Source: Apostichopus japonicus
Taxonomy: Eukaryota; Echinodermata; Holothuroidea; Aspidochirotida; Stichopodidae
Reading direction: 5' to 3'
DNA length: 64,000 nt
Assembly: GCF_037975245.1 (NCBI RefSeq)
Contig: NC_092565.1
Coordinates: 12,268,499-12,332,498 of the forward strand
In this document: positions 39,986 through 52,439 of the stretch, piece by piece
Position numbering within the stretch: the first letter of the stretch is position 1
Layout: the number at the start of each line of letters is the position of its first letter
The notes under the pieces: generated by a model
Database searches by the model: none
What the model was told of the DNA's origin: nothing
The model's input: the letters and a program-made list of their open reading frames with translations, nothing else
Translations under genes and position numbers: made by a program

Positions 39986-41365
39986 CAATGTCTTCACAAT
40001 CGGATATATTCTTACATGAATATAGCTGTAATTGTACAGCAAATTATCCCATTCTAAAAAGGAAATCGGCCTTTCGCTGCAGTCGGTCTCACAAAAACCG
40101 AATCGGTCTCAAATCGATCGACATGTACGCTCCCTTGAGAGGGACCATCTTGTCTTGTTGCAAGTGGCTGGCTTCAACTAAGAAAGGCCTAGAGAGGCAT
40201 ACATCAGGGCGTCTAGAGGTGCCAAACATAAAATACAAACTCTACCCGAGCCAACCATGGTTTGGACTACCCTGTAAACGAACAGTGTCACTTTTTACGG
40301 TTAACCGGTTAATATTGTCATTATAAACCGGTAACCCGGTTAACTAGTTGGTCAGTTATTGAAAACCAAAGTGTGCTTGTCCTCTATCTGTCGGGCTTTT
40401 TTTGTTCTGTGGACACCCATTTACATAAAATTAAGAGTTCATAAATATAAAGTTATAGCGATTTTATGAATGTCTTTAGTTTGCTAGTTACCATGCCTGC
40501 CAACAATCGAACAACATGATAGACTTACTGAAAGTTTTTAAAAGAAATTCAAACCTTGCATCAGATGAATAATGTTTTTACTCATTAAAATATAATATCA
40601 GATAATTACCTCAATGAGGTCTTTCTATATTATGTAGGTCAGTATAATAAACAACATGTTTTTCTGAATATAACTAATGGATGTAGTTTACGTTATAACA
40701 AAGAAATGAAAGGTTACCTTTATAATATTTGATATAATAAGAGGACATTTAAACATAATAAACAGGATATTGCTTTTCATGTACCGTTATTATGTATAAT
40801 GCACTTTCTATGAATGCTACAAAAGTGGGTTGCTCGAAATTAAAGTGATAGGAACAATACACGACAAAATTACTTTTTTTTTAATATATATATATTTTTT
40901 TTACTCAGTATCGATTTCATGGTGGGGTACACCAGTAATTTGCCGCTTTCCCATTTGGCCTACTCAAATGTCAATCACGTCCAATTTCTTTCTCACGCAA
41001 TACATATAAAATATATATATATACTTTTAATTACTTTATTTCTCTGCTCTTCATATATAGGCTAAGTTTTATTTGATTTTGGCGTTTTTCTTCTTTTTAT
41101 TATATTTTTGTTAGGGTGTCGTGTGTAAGGGTCAAAATTCTTAGATATGTATTGATTCGTTAAAGCTAATATTGTCGTACGGAGTATATATTGACTTGTT
41201 CACATTGACGCGTCATGTCAACTACAGCTGCCTATATATACTAGTTTAGTGAAAAAACAAAATCATGCATGGCATTCGGTGTATGAAGGAGGCTTCAGAA
41301 GAAATTGATCTATAGGGAATGATGAGGGCATTCCGGCAATGTACATTCTTTACGGAAGGCGTATA

Positions 41366-41366
<1 letters not shown>

Positions 41367-41462
<96 letters not shown>

Positions 41463-41495
41463 TGTACTTACGATGAGGCGTGCATTGTAAGTACA
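41367..41495. repeat. (TA)n microsatellite with flanking hairpin
   Basis: TA repeat with two short interruptions, followed by TGTACTTAC (41463-41471) and its reverse complement GTAAGTACA (41487-41495) around a 15-nt loop. Confidence 0.9.
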
Positions 41496-41705
41496 TACAG
41501 TTAGGCGTGTCATTATGTGACGTTATGTAGTAAACACGATATGATACATTATTATAATATAAGGATTGAATTTCATATGTAATAGGCTATATGTATGTTC
41601 AACTTACGGAAAGAACATGAGCCCTTTAGTTCTGTGGTGTAGGTTGCTGAAATCATCGGGTGACATGTGAAGACATGAAAGAAATGCAGAGGCTGTGGGA
41701 TGCAC

Positions 41706-41752
41706 CCCCTCCCACACACACACACACACACCACCCACACATACACACATAT
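41706..41752. repeat. (CA)n microsatellite
   Basis: CACACA repeat with CCAC and CATA interruptions, about 300 bp before the acceptor of GPCR exon 2. Confidence 0.85.
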
Positions 41753-42049
41753 CATCCCCTCCCCCGCCCCTCCACACTCAAAAAGAAGGGAATGGGGGAG
41801 GTGGGTGACACCATATACATGGGATTCGACTTCAACGATCAACTCCCCCTCATTCCAGGGAGGGAGGGGGAGAGGTGTGTACGGGGGTCTCGAAATGGAA
41901 GTGTACGTAGCTTCAGTGTTTGACTAAATAACTTCCCCCTCGCTTCACTCTCACTTCCCCTACTAACTTACCCAGATACCACCCACACCTCGTCCGATTT
42001 CAAAATGAACTCAATTCACGTTTACGTCTTATCTTCTGTTCTTTTGCAG

Positions 42050-43221
42050 GTTATGTTGTACAGATCAGTGACTATGCCGCACCCCAGGCCTCTATTCTGA
42101 CTCTACTATCTGTGGCTGCCGAGAGATATTTCGCAATTTGTACTCCATTTAAGGCCCAGTATATGTTCACAGCACGGAGAACATTGGCAGTTTGCATAGC
42201 AACGTGGGTTATTTCCATAGCAGCTTGCATACCGGCTATTTTCACTATTGAATATCGTGAATGCACTGCACCAGATGGCATCACGCCAACATGCATAGCA
42301 TCAGTTTCATCGAATGCACAAGAAATGTACATTGTAATGGTGAATGTGGTGTTCTTTGCCGTACCTTGCATAGTTTTAGCTGGGATCTATTTCGTAATTG
42401 GTAAGGCTCTGCGTAGCCATGATATACTGATGGCGTCGGTCGCTCATCAGAACTCCTCGCGGTCGAGCTCAGACGCTGACAGCCGGGTGGACGGGCCAGC
42501 AGGAATATCGATAATCCAGCGGCTCATCTCGTGTAACGCTTGCGGCAAAACAAATTCGAAATGCGAGGGCAAAAACGTTTATTTTCAAATTCCTACGACA
42601 AAGAGAAAGTTGGAAAGGTTCTCCGTTAATGGTAATACCGCTGGTAGGCAACTCAACGGTTGTGATTACATCGAGGTAACAATGGCTAACTCTCAGCAAG
42701 CAAGATACGCCTCTCAAACAACTGACCGAGATCTCCCACCAATAGCAGAAGACGATAGGGAATATTATCCATTGCAGGCGACGGATTCGTTCCCATCGGA
42801 TAGAACCTACGCGTCGTCGATAAGGTCCAGCCCGCTACCACAATCAGTCGGAAGAGCGACTACTAAAAGGAGGTCCCACGGTAAATTGATCGTCATGTTG
42901 GGTACGGTAGTGTTTGTATTCTTCATCTGTTGGTTGCCCTTAAGGGTCATGGCACTTTGGCAAATTTTCGTTTCAACGGAAGCCTTCAACAGTGTTAATT
43001 TTGATACACTGATGTTTATAATTCTATGTTCGCGCCTTCTTGTGTATATTAACTCATCCATTAACCCATTACTCTATAATCTTATTTCTAGTAAGTTTAG
43101 ACGGGCATTCAAGTATACCGTATCGTGCCGCGAAATGCCTGCAAAACCAGGATTCAGCAAGCCACCCTCCAGTTCTTCGGTTGGGCATACGACAGGACGA
43201 GATAGGAAAATCAATATTTAA
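42050..43221 (+). CDS. Class A peptide GPCR (TRH/ghrelin-receptor-like), coding exon 2
   Basis: This exon completes codon 102 (the conserved TM3 cysteine) and encodes residues 103-491, ending at TAA 43219-43221. Class A landmarks are all present: E-R-Y at 126-128 (the DRY position), a TM4 tryptophan at 154, the TM5 proline at 207, C-W-L-P in TM6 (395-398), N-P-L-L-Y in TM7 (440-444), then S-S-K-F-R-R-A-F (helix 8) and a candidate palmitoylated Cys461. Extracellular loop 2 has two cysteines (173 and 183). Intracellular loop 3 is very long, about residues 221-379, and rich in Ser, Asp and Arg. The phrases I-C-x-P-F-K-A-Q and Y-x-N-S-x-I-N-P with S-K-F-R-x-A-F resemble TRH receptors, while E-R-Y-F-A-I-C also resembles ghrelin receptors. 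Orthology is unresolved. Confidence 0.93.
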
Positions 43222-43794
43222 TAACCTAAAAAAAATGCAATGACCGTTGTTACATTTCATCGCGTACAATCGTGTTTATTTCTCTGATTTTACATCAAGA
43301 GATGAAGTGTTAAAAGTTACTCTTTTTCAGCTAGCCGAGACATTGCACAAACCGGAGCTTTCTGTAAGATAACAATGATGTCATTATTAAAGAAAAATAT
43401 AGAAGAGAGACGGAGCAGGGAAGCATTACAAACACCTCCCCGGGGCAGGGGGGCATTACAAACGTCTCCCTGGGCAATGAGGTATTACAGCAGCCTCCCT
43501 GGTCGGAGGTTGCCATGGAAATATACCAGCGGTAACCGCGAGTCATTCACAAGTGAAGCTTTGGATGGCGCTATGCTGTATTGGGGTGAACACATTATCA
43601 ATTTATCCCGAATGATTATGTTTGGAACATGAACCTTTATGTACGGACTGTAGATGAAACCAATTGTTACAAATGAGGAGTGTTGCTTTGGGTTCGTTAA
43701 ATGAGACTCTCGTGTAGAGGAAGGGTTGTCCCCCAGAAGAAAATTTAAATTAGGTCTATTTTAAGTAGATCTAAGTAAAAGGTTATGAAATAAA
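43222..43794 (+). other. Probable GPCR 3' UTR with poly(A) signal
   Basis: AATAAA at 43789-43794 lies 568 nt after the stop and is the first good polyadenylation signal seen. The interval contains a three-unit, about 30-bp tandem repeat (around 43423, 43453 and 43482, each with GYATTACA followed by CTCCC). Transcript evidence would be needed to fix the end. Confidence 0.55.
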
Positions 43795-44341
43795 TACTTT
43801 TGAAGTTAGACAAAAACCGACCATACGATTGTCCCCCCCCCCCACCCCCACTCCGAATGAACGTTTTTGTCCCGACTGATTATGAAGGTAGGGGGGGTGG
43901 ACACCACTGCATGGAAACCAATGGTAAGGATTTAATTCATAAAATAGTCATAAGTCATAAATTATTCTCCCGAGGTTTTGCTTCGAAAAGAGAAAAAACA
44001 AGTTTGAAGTATAACCTACGCTTCTTTGTTCATTAGTTGTAATTAAAATACAATATTACATTTGGAAAGTTGTTGCACAACATGCGTGCATGTGTTCTCT
44101 CTATAGTATAGTTTCACACGAGCAACAAATTCTTTTCGGTTTCTTTTTTTGCGCTATCCTTTTCATAAGCTCAACGCAACAGTTTAAGCACGACAAACAA
44201 TTCCATCATATTCAAGTTAAAAAGATGATGGCCATAAGGAAGTAAGTAACTTACAAACACATTAATGTATTTAAAAACTCGTACTTTCCCTAAGCGCCCT
44301 CAGTTTGATTCAAATTAGCCTTCTGCAGTATATTTATACAA

Positions 44342-44343
<2 letters not shown>

Positions 44344-44422
<79 letters not shown>
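44344..44422. repeat. (TA)n microsatellite
   Basis: About 78 bp of uninterrupted TA. Confidence 0.95.
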
Positions 44423-44425
<3 letters not shown>

Positions 44426-44658
44426 TTTTTTCGCTGTTCTTGATTTTCCAACACATTACGATTTCAATTATTTATATATTCATTTGCCTTTGTCGTTTAT
44501 CTCTTTCGAGATTCGGCTTTAGGAATAACAAATGATTTCGAGTTGGTTAGCATCATGTTTGAACTCTGGAGTAAGACAAAATATGTATGCGGGTGACAGG
44601 CGCCTATAGTGGAATTACGACCTTCCTCACCGGTTTCGAACGTCTGAACATACTGTCA

Positions 44659-44733
44659 ACGTCCATAGGCTAGTGGTTAGGGTGTCTGCATATAAAGCGG
44701 GAGGCCCGGGTTCGAACCCCGGGGGAGGCTGTG
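44659..44733 (+). repeat. tRNA-like sequence, probable SINE head
   Basis: An A-box-like TAGGCTAGTGG (44666-44676) and a perfect B box GGTTCGAACCC (44709-44719) are spaced as in a tRNA, and the T arm CCGGG-TTCGAAC-CCCGG pairs fully. The 3' acceptor strand GGGAGGC has no partner at the 5' end, where GTCCATA stands instead. It is therefore not a working tRNA gene but most likely the RNA polymerase III promoter region of a tRNA-derived SINE. The body and tail after 44733 are not recognised. Confidence 0.65.
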
Positions 44734-45427
44734 GATACTAGTGGATGTGAACACATGATATCTTTCTCAGGTATATTTCTATATAGGCGTAAATAACTAA
44801 CTTGCATGATAGGCTGTAAACCCTTTCCTCTTTTAACTTAAAGTATTTATGTTTATTTAATGGATATATACGTAGATCTATGTTTGAAAAGAGTTGTATA
44901 ATATTTATTTACACAGATTAAACTTGCTTTTATATATAATTTTCACATTTTCCTGTGCTTATCTTATGTATTTTAAATTGTTAACGATCCCAACAAATTT
45001 TCTGACATTTTTGTTTGTTTTACAATGTGTGCCTTGGTATAATTATATGTTCGTACATCGCTCAACCTGCATATATATGATTTGTTTTCCCTTCAATTTG
45101 TTCTTTTCTGGTCTTTATCAAAATATATTAAATATTAGTAAAGTTGCCTCAAAGTATTCTCAGTTTTGTGTGTGTCTTTTATTACGCTGTTGGCATATTT
45201 TCAATCCAATTTGTTAACTTAAGATAAAAATCTCATGCCAAGATTTTTCCTCTCAAATCTCTTGTTCTTGAAGAGTAATTTGCCGGTTTGCATATTTTAT
45301 GCAATGCAGCAGGCATTTAAATGGCTTAACATTACATAAACAGGCAATAGTTTACCAATTGCCAATATTGACACTTGACGTTGGATACCATGTAAGGATT
45401 ATTTTATGTATATATAATTATATGATA

Positions 45428-45463
<36 letters not shown>

Positions 45464-45479
45464 ATATATATATATATAA

Positions 45480-45531
<52 letters not shown>
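45428..45531. repeat. (TA)n microsatellite
   Basis: TA repeat with TCTA and AAATTTA interruptions. Confidence 0.95.
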
Positions 45532-47621
45532 CGTTAGTTCTTTACTTAAGAGCAGATCTCGCCATCGGGTTGCTCTTTACCAGTAACGTTCTAGTTAATT
45601 CGTATATCTCAAGGTGAATAACTTGAAAACTTGAAGAGCTATAGGAACATAACCTGCGTTTTATTGTCTTGTTTAAACCGTGAAATATCAACTCTAGAAG
45701 TCTGCCTGAGGTCATCCTTTCACGTTCCAACCAAGCTAGTTAGAAAAGTGACACTTAAAACATAGGATTTTCCATCAAAAGTTAATACATGCCCATAGGC
45801 CAGGGTACTGGAATGACTGCATATCTAAGAAGGCTCTAGAAGTAGGCCCCCTCATCATTACATTTGAGTAATCACAAGCTCGGGAAACATTTGTTTAATG
45901 AAACGAACCCATAGTGATTATTCTACAACACTTTTACATATGTTACTTTCATTCTTTCGTCTGATTGACTGGTATGACATCATGTGACCATTCCTGACCT
46001 GCCCTCATTCTTCAGTAACGGATAATTCCCGCCATTATAGTATGCACAAATCCCTAGAAACCATCCATTTTGGAGGGAATACAGACTGTCTGTTGTTGCT
46101 GGGCAACATACTACAGTGTTTCAAGGACACTATACTGACAGGCTACATCATACAAAGACTATACTGGACGTCAATGCACTTTAACGGTGATCTTATGTTG
46201 ATACATGGATATTCTATGCTTTGAACTTTTTTACTTTGAAGCAATTTTGGATAAAACAGCTAGAATCACTCCCCGGACTACTTTCTATTGATATAAAAAG
46301 AATACATTGTCCTTTGGCTGGCTTTTAATTGAGTATCAATCATGTCAGAGATGGATTACGAGTCCAGATGTTGAAATGCCTGTTAGCCTCATAAAACAAA
46401 TAATGAAAGAAGACCTTTACAAAAGTAAATAAGGCCTATACTGTATACTCATTAGTATGCAGACCTGAAAGGAAAAAACATTTATCTGGTATCCTTCAGA
46501 TAATGACATACCCACAATGTCTCACCACGAAATACATCTATCTAAATATGATATTATTATACAAAAACCACCGCAGCGTTAGATATCCCTACAAGACTAA
46601 AGAGAAATTTGTTCAATCTCTCATCTCAATGATGTTAAGAATGACAGAGCATATGTCATATATTGTTATATATCATATGAAGTGTTGTCAACATCATTGT
46701 CTCTAAGCCCATTGTTGTGTCTTGTGTTGCTCCTGAGACCGGCTTTTAGGCTACATTGTTACTCAGTCCGAATAATTTACCCATTTCTTTGTGTATTCTA
46801 TATAAACGGATATCAACCCCAAAATACTATAGTTTAAAAGCTATCAATAAACAGAAAATCATTCCACTGAAATTACCGAAATGTTTTTCAAAATCGGTGA
46901 GTTTCTTTAAGTTTGTTCCTTTGGTTTACTTGTCTAAAGCTTTGTTCTGCTTTGTTCCTTAACATTTAAATTTCCCGACGTCCATTAATCGCTCACATTT
47001 TACAGCCCATTTAAAAATACATGCGGTGATCAATTGTGTATAATCATACAGCTGTTTTTAATGATAAGCTTACAAATCTATACGTAAAAAGTTCTATCGG
47101 CTTTCCTTTTCTTCTTGCATAAACTAGAAACGAGCTACCTACTGACAAGGAGGTCGTTCCTAAAACGAAGTTTGTCGAATACATTGACGTCAGCATTGCT
47201 TTATTAAACTTGCAACCGTTTGGTTTTCGTTTAAGGACAAATAGAATGACCGCCCTTATAGGCTAATATGGAAATTGCTCAAAATTGCAGTGTAAATTAT
47301 TCATTCCGATGGAAAATATTATCCCATAGGGAGCAGGTTAGTCCAATAAACACAATAAACCTATCACTTGTTCTCTTTCCCCCTGTGTATCTCTCTCAAA
47401 CAGTAACGTCTACAAACAGTTTCTTTTAGGTAAAAATGTAGGCTACATCTATATATTTAACTTGAGCATTCGACTTTCATTTCGAATAAACTAGCGGCGC
47501 TTCTGGCGATCATATATGCTATATGCTTTTAAAGGTCACTCTGTTCTTTGCCGTAAAGTATATGTAGTGTGTTTTCTCTGTATCACATACGTGTACAGCT
47601 TTAAACATATGTTTTCTTTTT

Positions 47622-47765
47622 AAAGAAAAGTCACAGAGGAAAGTACCTGGGCACGAGAAACCAAACAACGAACCGAGCCTGATCCACTCTCAACTCATGC
47701 ATGTTCCCTTGCATCGAGACTGCGACAACATGATCGTCGTCATATGTGTATAACGATCCCCCCTA
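47622..47765. repeat. Dispersed repeat, family R1, copy 3
   Basis: Same ordered blocks as 15737 and 16085: AAGAAAAGTCAC, CCTGGGCACGAGAAACC, CAAACAACG, CTTGCATCGAGACTG and GATCGTCGTCATATGTGTAT. It lies outside the GPCR gene, so the family is dispersed and not a local duplication. Confidence 0.7.
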
Positions 47766-48250
47766 TACAAGGGGAAAATATTGCTACACATGATCTTAAC
47801 TTATGGAACAATCGGCATGATTTGTTGGTATAAGTATATGATGTCACTGCTGCTCCATTAAGTATAGGCCTATGTGATAATTCTATTTAAAGCATGCATA
47901 TTATCACGTGATGAGGAGAGATGCGTTGTTTAAGCATGATCTAGTTTCATCTGGATATCACTTTAGATCCCATATTACGTCATCCTAATAATATTCTCTG
48001 GAACCCTATGTGAAGAGTAGTGGGCTGTAATTTATTGTACGGTGGTTCTGAGACACAAGTGCAGGAGTTGGAAGACTTCAGTGTTGCAAAACAACTCTTT
48101 TTACGGTCTCCCGTAACATGTTTGCAATGTGTTAGCAACTATTACAAGGCAAACTACGTAGTTGTTTCATCCATTGGAGCTTTGTTGTTAGTATAAATAA
48201 TATAAACACAAACATAATTGTATACATAATTTTTGTATATATAATTTTTG

Positions 48251-48613
48251 CAAGGGCGTAGGAACCGGGGGGGGCTGGGGGGGGGGGGCGCTAGCCCCCC
48301 CAGTGAAAAATGTGGAGGGGCGGAAGTATCATTCCGCCCCCCCCCCCCGGTTCGCAAGTCAGAAAACTCCTTTTTCATTTCCAAATGAGAAAAAAATCTC
48401 ATTTGGAGCACCAAATTGCATCTAAGGCCAGGTGAAAATACAAAATGGAGTGGGTGTTAAAGTGTGCTATATTGCACCAAATTGCATCTGAGGCCACCTG
48501 AAAATGCCAAAGATTCCAAAGGGGAGGGGGACACCCCCTCCCCTTAGACCCCTCCCCCAGGCTGGCCATCAGTCTTCAGCCCCCCCACTCAAAAGTACCT
48601 TCCTACGCCACTG
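48251..48613. mobile_element. Non-autonomous hAT-type element D (363 bp)
   Basis: The right end TTCCTACGCCACTG and the left end CAAGGGCGTAGGAA are inverted repeats with two mismatches. A perfect 8-bp target duplication AATTTTTG flanks the element (48243-48250 and 48614-48621). The interior has long G and C runs and a duplicated CCAAATTGCATCT phrase. The minus-strand frame at 48154-48414 is an artefact. Confidence 0.9.
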
Positions 48614-48875
48614 AATTTTTGTATATAAAAATTTAAATATAAACTTTTAATATACAATTTTTATATCGGATTTAAAAATTAAGAAACTATAGGGTATTAA
48701 CATTAGAATAACGCTCGGACTGAGCAGCCGACGCCACCAGCAATTAAACATCAGGTAAACATAAATTTGAGTTAGTCTAACGCATTTTAAAGGTGAATAT
48801 TTCTCAACTCCGGAATAGCGCACTGGAATAAAATAATTGTCTTAGGCTGTGTTTGAGTGTGTATGTGTGTAATGA

Positions 48876-49086
48876 CAGTGGCGTAGGAAGGTACTTTTGT
48901 GTGGGGGGGCTGAAGACTGACGGCCGGCCTGGGGGAGGGGTCTAAGGGGAGGGGTGTCCCCCTCCCCTTTGGAATTTTTTGCATTTCCAGGTGGCCTCAG
49001 ATGCAATTTGGTGCAATATAGCACACTTCAACACCTACTCCATTTTGTAAACTTAATTTTGTATTTTCACCTGGCCTTAGATGCAA
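48876..49086. mobile_element. Truncated hAT-type element E, inverted relative to D
   Basis: It starts with CAGTGGCGTAGGAAGGTAC and follows the reverse complement of element D for about 210 bp, with a small GTAAACTTAATT-like insertion, then stops at about 49086 before the other terminus. D and E are 262 bp apart in opposite orientation. Confidence 0.85.
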
Positions 49087-50256
49087 GACCTTTATTCGTC
49101 ATGGTGTGAACCAATCACCATACACTAATAGTGACAATCATTTCACTTTGTTTCAACCTTAGGCCCTTATATATGACACATGACTCTCTTTTGACAAAAG
49201 AACAAAATACTAAAGCTCTTTGATTCCTCAAATGTTTTGAGAGACGCGAGTAAATGACCGAGGAATTCATTTTCTTGAATTTGCTGGAAAGGATCTCAAT
49301 AAAAACCTGTCCTGTTTGGGGAGGGGGAGGGGGTCGCTTCCGGAAGAAATGAAAAACAAAATAAGAAGAGAGGCAGACGTGGTAGAAATATTGCCTGGAA
49401 ATAAAAGTAAAGGAATTGTAACATTCGTATGAAAGGATTCATTAAAGGTGCCAGTTTGTGATCACTGTTACTTTAATTATTCTCAGGGAAGTTGGAAACA
49501 AAATGCAAAAGAATCTAGTGAGATACCATTAACTGTAATGTACAGTGCTTTCTGTTTCCTTTTAAATTTTGCAGTCAATTTTTAAACTGTTAGATTGGGA
49601 TGCATCGCAGAATGGGTACACGTCATTCATGGGTACACCATTAAAGTTACACATCCATTTATGGTCAACATTGAAAGAGTAAAGGCTAAAGAAGACCCGG
49701 TGTTGCTAGTTTGCAACTATGACGTCACATCTGTATATGCTTTTTCGTTCAGCTAAAGTATCAATTTCAATCTCATTATCATATAGGTATATTAAAGGAG
49801 CATTGCAACCATAAATCTAATTTAGAGGTGATTATATTGGGAGCCAATGTGGATGTAGAGAGGTTATATGCACAAAACATTTTGACAGTTTTGTACCTCT
49901 TTAACATAGCAATTTCAAAGTTCTGCCTACCATCTCCCTGCAGATAGCGAGCCGTGGTTGAATTCGTAGCATAACTCATCGTCCTACTAAATGCCCAAAA
50001 GGAGCAGCTGTTTGCTATTTGTGATATTAATATCGCAACTTTATAATTGCTTCAAACCTTGATAAATCATGTTACCCTTCGGTTTCAAAAAACCAATCTT
50101 TTATGCGACAGGTGTTGGAAACCATTTAGGACTAGTCTACTCTGCGTAAAATAATTGTGACTGGATTTATAATCGTCGTTATTGTTGAACCTTTTCTGGT
50201 TTATATTTACTGGGATGTGACTCATGAATCAAACCAATTGCATTAAGCATTTCAAG

Positions 50257-50688
50257 TGAAGTTGCAACATGTCATACTGAAGTTGCATTATGTCATATTA
50301 AAGTTGCAACATGTCCTATGCAACATGTCAAGTTGAAGTTGCAACATGTCATATTGAAGTTGCAACATGGCATATTGAAGTTGCATCATGTCATATTGAA
50401 GTTGCAACATGTTATATGCAACATGTCATATTGAAGTTGCAACATGTTATATGCAACATGTCATATTGAAGTTGCAACGTGTCATATTGAAGTGACATAT
50501 CATATTGAAGTTGTAACATATCATATATTGAAGTTGCAATCTATTGAAGAAGCAACATGTCATATGCAACATGTCATATTGAAGTTGCAACATGTCATAT
50601 TGAAGTTGCAACATGTCATATTGAAGTGACATGTGATATTGAAGTTGCAACATGTGATATTGAAGTTGCAATATGTCATGTTGAAGTT
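50257..50688 (+). repeat. 21-bp minisatellite, about 20 units
   Basis: The basic unit is GTTGCAACATGTCATATTGAA with variants and shortened units (for example ATGCAACATGTCAT). Each unit contains the palindromes TTGCAA and ACATGT. Because the period is a multiple of three it yields repetitive open frames on both strands, which are not genes. Confidence 0.92.
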
Positions 50689-50819
50689 GTTTGAAAAGAA
50701 AACTTTACTTGCAACAAAATCATTGTTTTAACATACCACACCGATGATAACTATTATCTTATCGCTAGAGGAAACAGAAACAACACATGGATGTGTGGTT
50801 ATTAAGTATTTGTATGCTT

Positions 50820-51475
50820 GTACCTCAAATGAGTACAATGTCCGGAGTACGAGTGACATCAGTGAGTCCGTGCGCCAGAAGGTCACTATAGTACAAGCAC
50901 AAAATCATTAGTACGTTCAGTGGTGATACGGGTAGTAGGTATTATGGGAAACAGTCATTAAACTACAACTCACCAAATTACAATTTAGACTGCCTCTTGA
51001 CTATTCACAACAGTTCTTCCGAAGCGTCCGACACGAAATGTATTAATGACATAAACAATATCACTAATGAAACAAATAATCAATAATCCAGTAAAGAGTA
51101 GGTCAGAGGTTGTTCCATAACAACTCCCTGGTCTAGGTTCCAAGGAAAAGCGCGTATTTCCAGTAGGATACGTATAATAAGACGAAATGATGATAATTAA
51201 CCTTTGTATTTCGCGAAGCCACGTGAAAAGTGGTCATGGATTCCCTTTCTCCGAAATCTTAAAACAAAGGCCCGGTCATTCATGACTCAGAGAGGGGGTA
51301 CACCGGACGAACTACGAATAGTGAGGGCGTCAGTACAGTGTGCGCACAAGTCGAGTAAGGTGATATTTGTCTCTGCGAAGTTACGATATACCAGGGCGAG
51401 TACACAAGAACCCTCGAGTTCGGATACGATTACGAGTAAAGGCAGATGTACTCCAGTACGGATGCTACTAGACAA
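50820..51475. repeat. Degenerate GTAC / GAGTA-rich tract, second locus
   Basis: GAGTAC, AGTACGAG, GTACAA and CGAGTA words recur around 50820-50940 and again at 51300-51475. It resembles 31395-31680. The interval 50950-51290 is ordinary sequence. Confidence 0.5.
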
Positions 51476-52439
51476 TATATAGGCCTGTCTGTAACCTATA
51501 AAGTATGCCTCATGTATCGAAGGCAAATTTGTATTTGTCATAAAGCTCCTTTTCATAATCTTTGAATAGCCAAATAAATTTGTAAATATCCACTTGAAGT
51601 TTAGTTGGAAAGATATATAGATAATGCAGTTTAATGGTTATGTAAGAATGTTCACGTGGTTATTTAAGAATATAAACAGCTTAGATAGTTAAGAGTACAA
51701 GGTCAATATTTAAAGAAGTTTTAATGTAATTAATTCAGAAAAGAAAGAGTTCCTCGTCTTTTCAGAGCTCCCGTAAACTTCGAGTACGTTCATTCCCTTT
51801 ATATATACAACAGCCACAAACTGTATGATAGCGAAAATGAGCATGTACCAAATTTTTAGATATTCATTTACACAGGGGATTTGAAATATAAACCTGTTCC
51901 TTGTCGCTTCAGTGAAAGCCAGAAAAATCATTTTGTGATGAGTCTCCTAGGCAAAACCAACATAGGACTTTATATTTAATCTTTTCAGAGAGAAATGGAT
52001 AAAAGCATGTGAACACAATTTGATACTAAGTTACGAAAGGGCTGCGCGGGAGTGAGAAGGGACACTCCATGGGGGGGGGGGGGAGATGAAATAGCATGCA
52101 TTACCACTCGCAAATATCGTTTGGAAGTTTTCTAGTTTATGAAGGATGTATGCAAGTGAAAGAAATCAGTATTTATTGTGAATGAAAATGCATTTAAAAA
52201 TCATTTGCTTATACTATTTATGGCTATCTGAGATGTACAAAAAGATGAGAGTAACTGGACACTACGTATGTGGATGATAAAGTCTTAAAGGGGTTAGCCT
52301 ATTTAATGTCCTAATGTAACTCGCACTAAGTTATATACGTACCTGTATTGACACATGCCATAGTAGAGGTGTTCATCCAATTGGGGCAGCACTTTTAGAT
52401 AGTATGTTGTTGGCCTTTCAAGCCATTATTATTGTCAGA

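Noticed and set aside
42072-42371. Minus-strand frame opposite the GPCR
   Set aside because: It is the antisense shadow of the GPCR coding exon. The frames at 42469-42717 and 42807-43061 are the same kind.
45785-45840. Second copy of the tRNA-like SINE (CCCATAGGCCAGGGTACTGG)
   Set aside because: Only the A-box side resembles 44659, and there is no B box, so similarity may be chance.
50257-50688. CRISPR-like regular repeats
   Set aside because: The 21-bp units are directly adjacent with no unique spacers, and the genome is eukaryotic, so it is a minisatellite.
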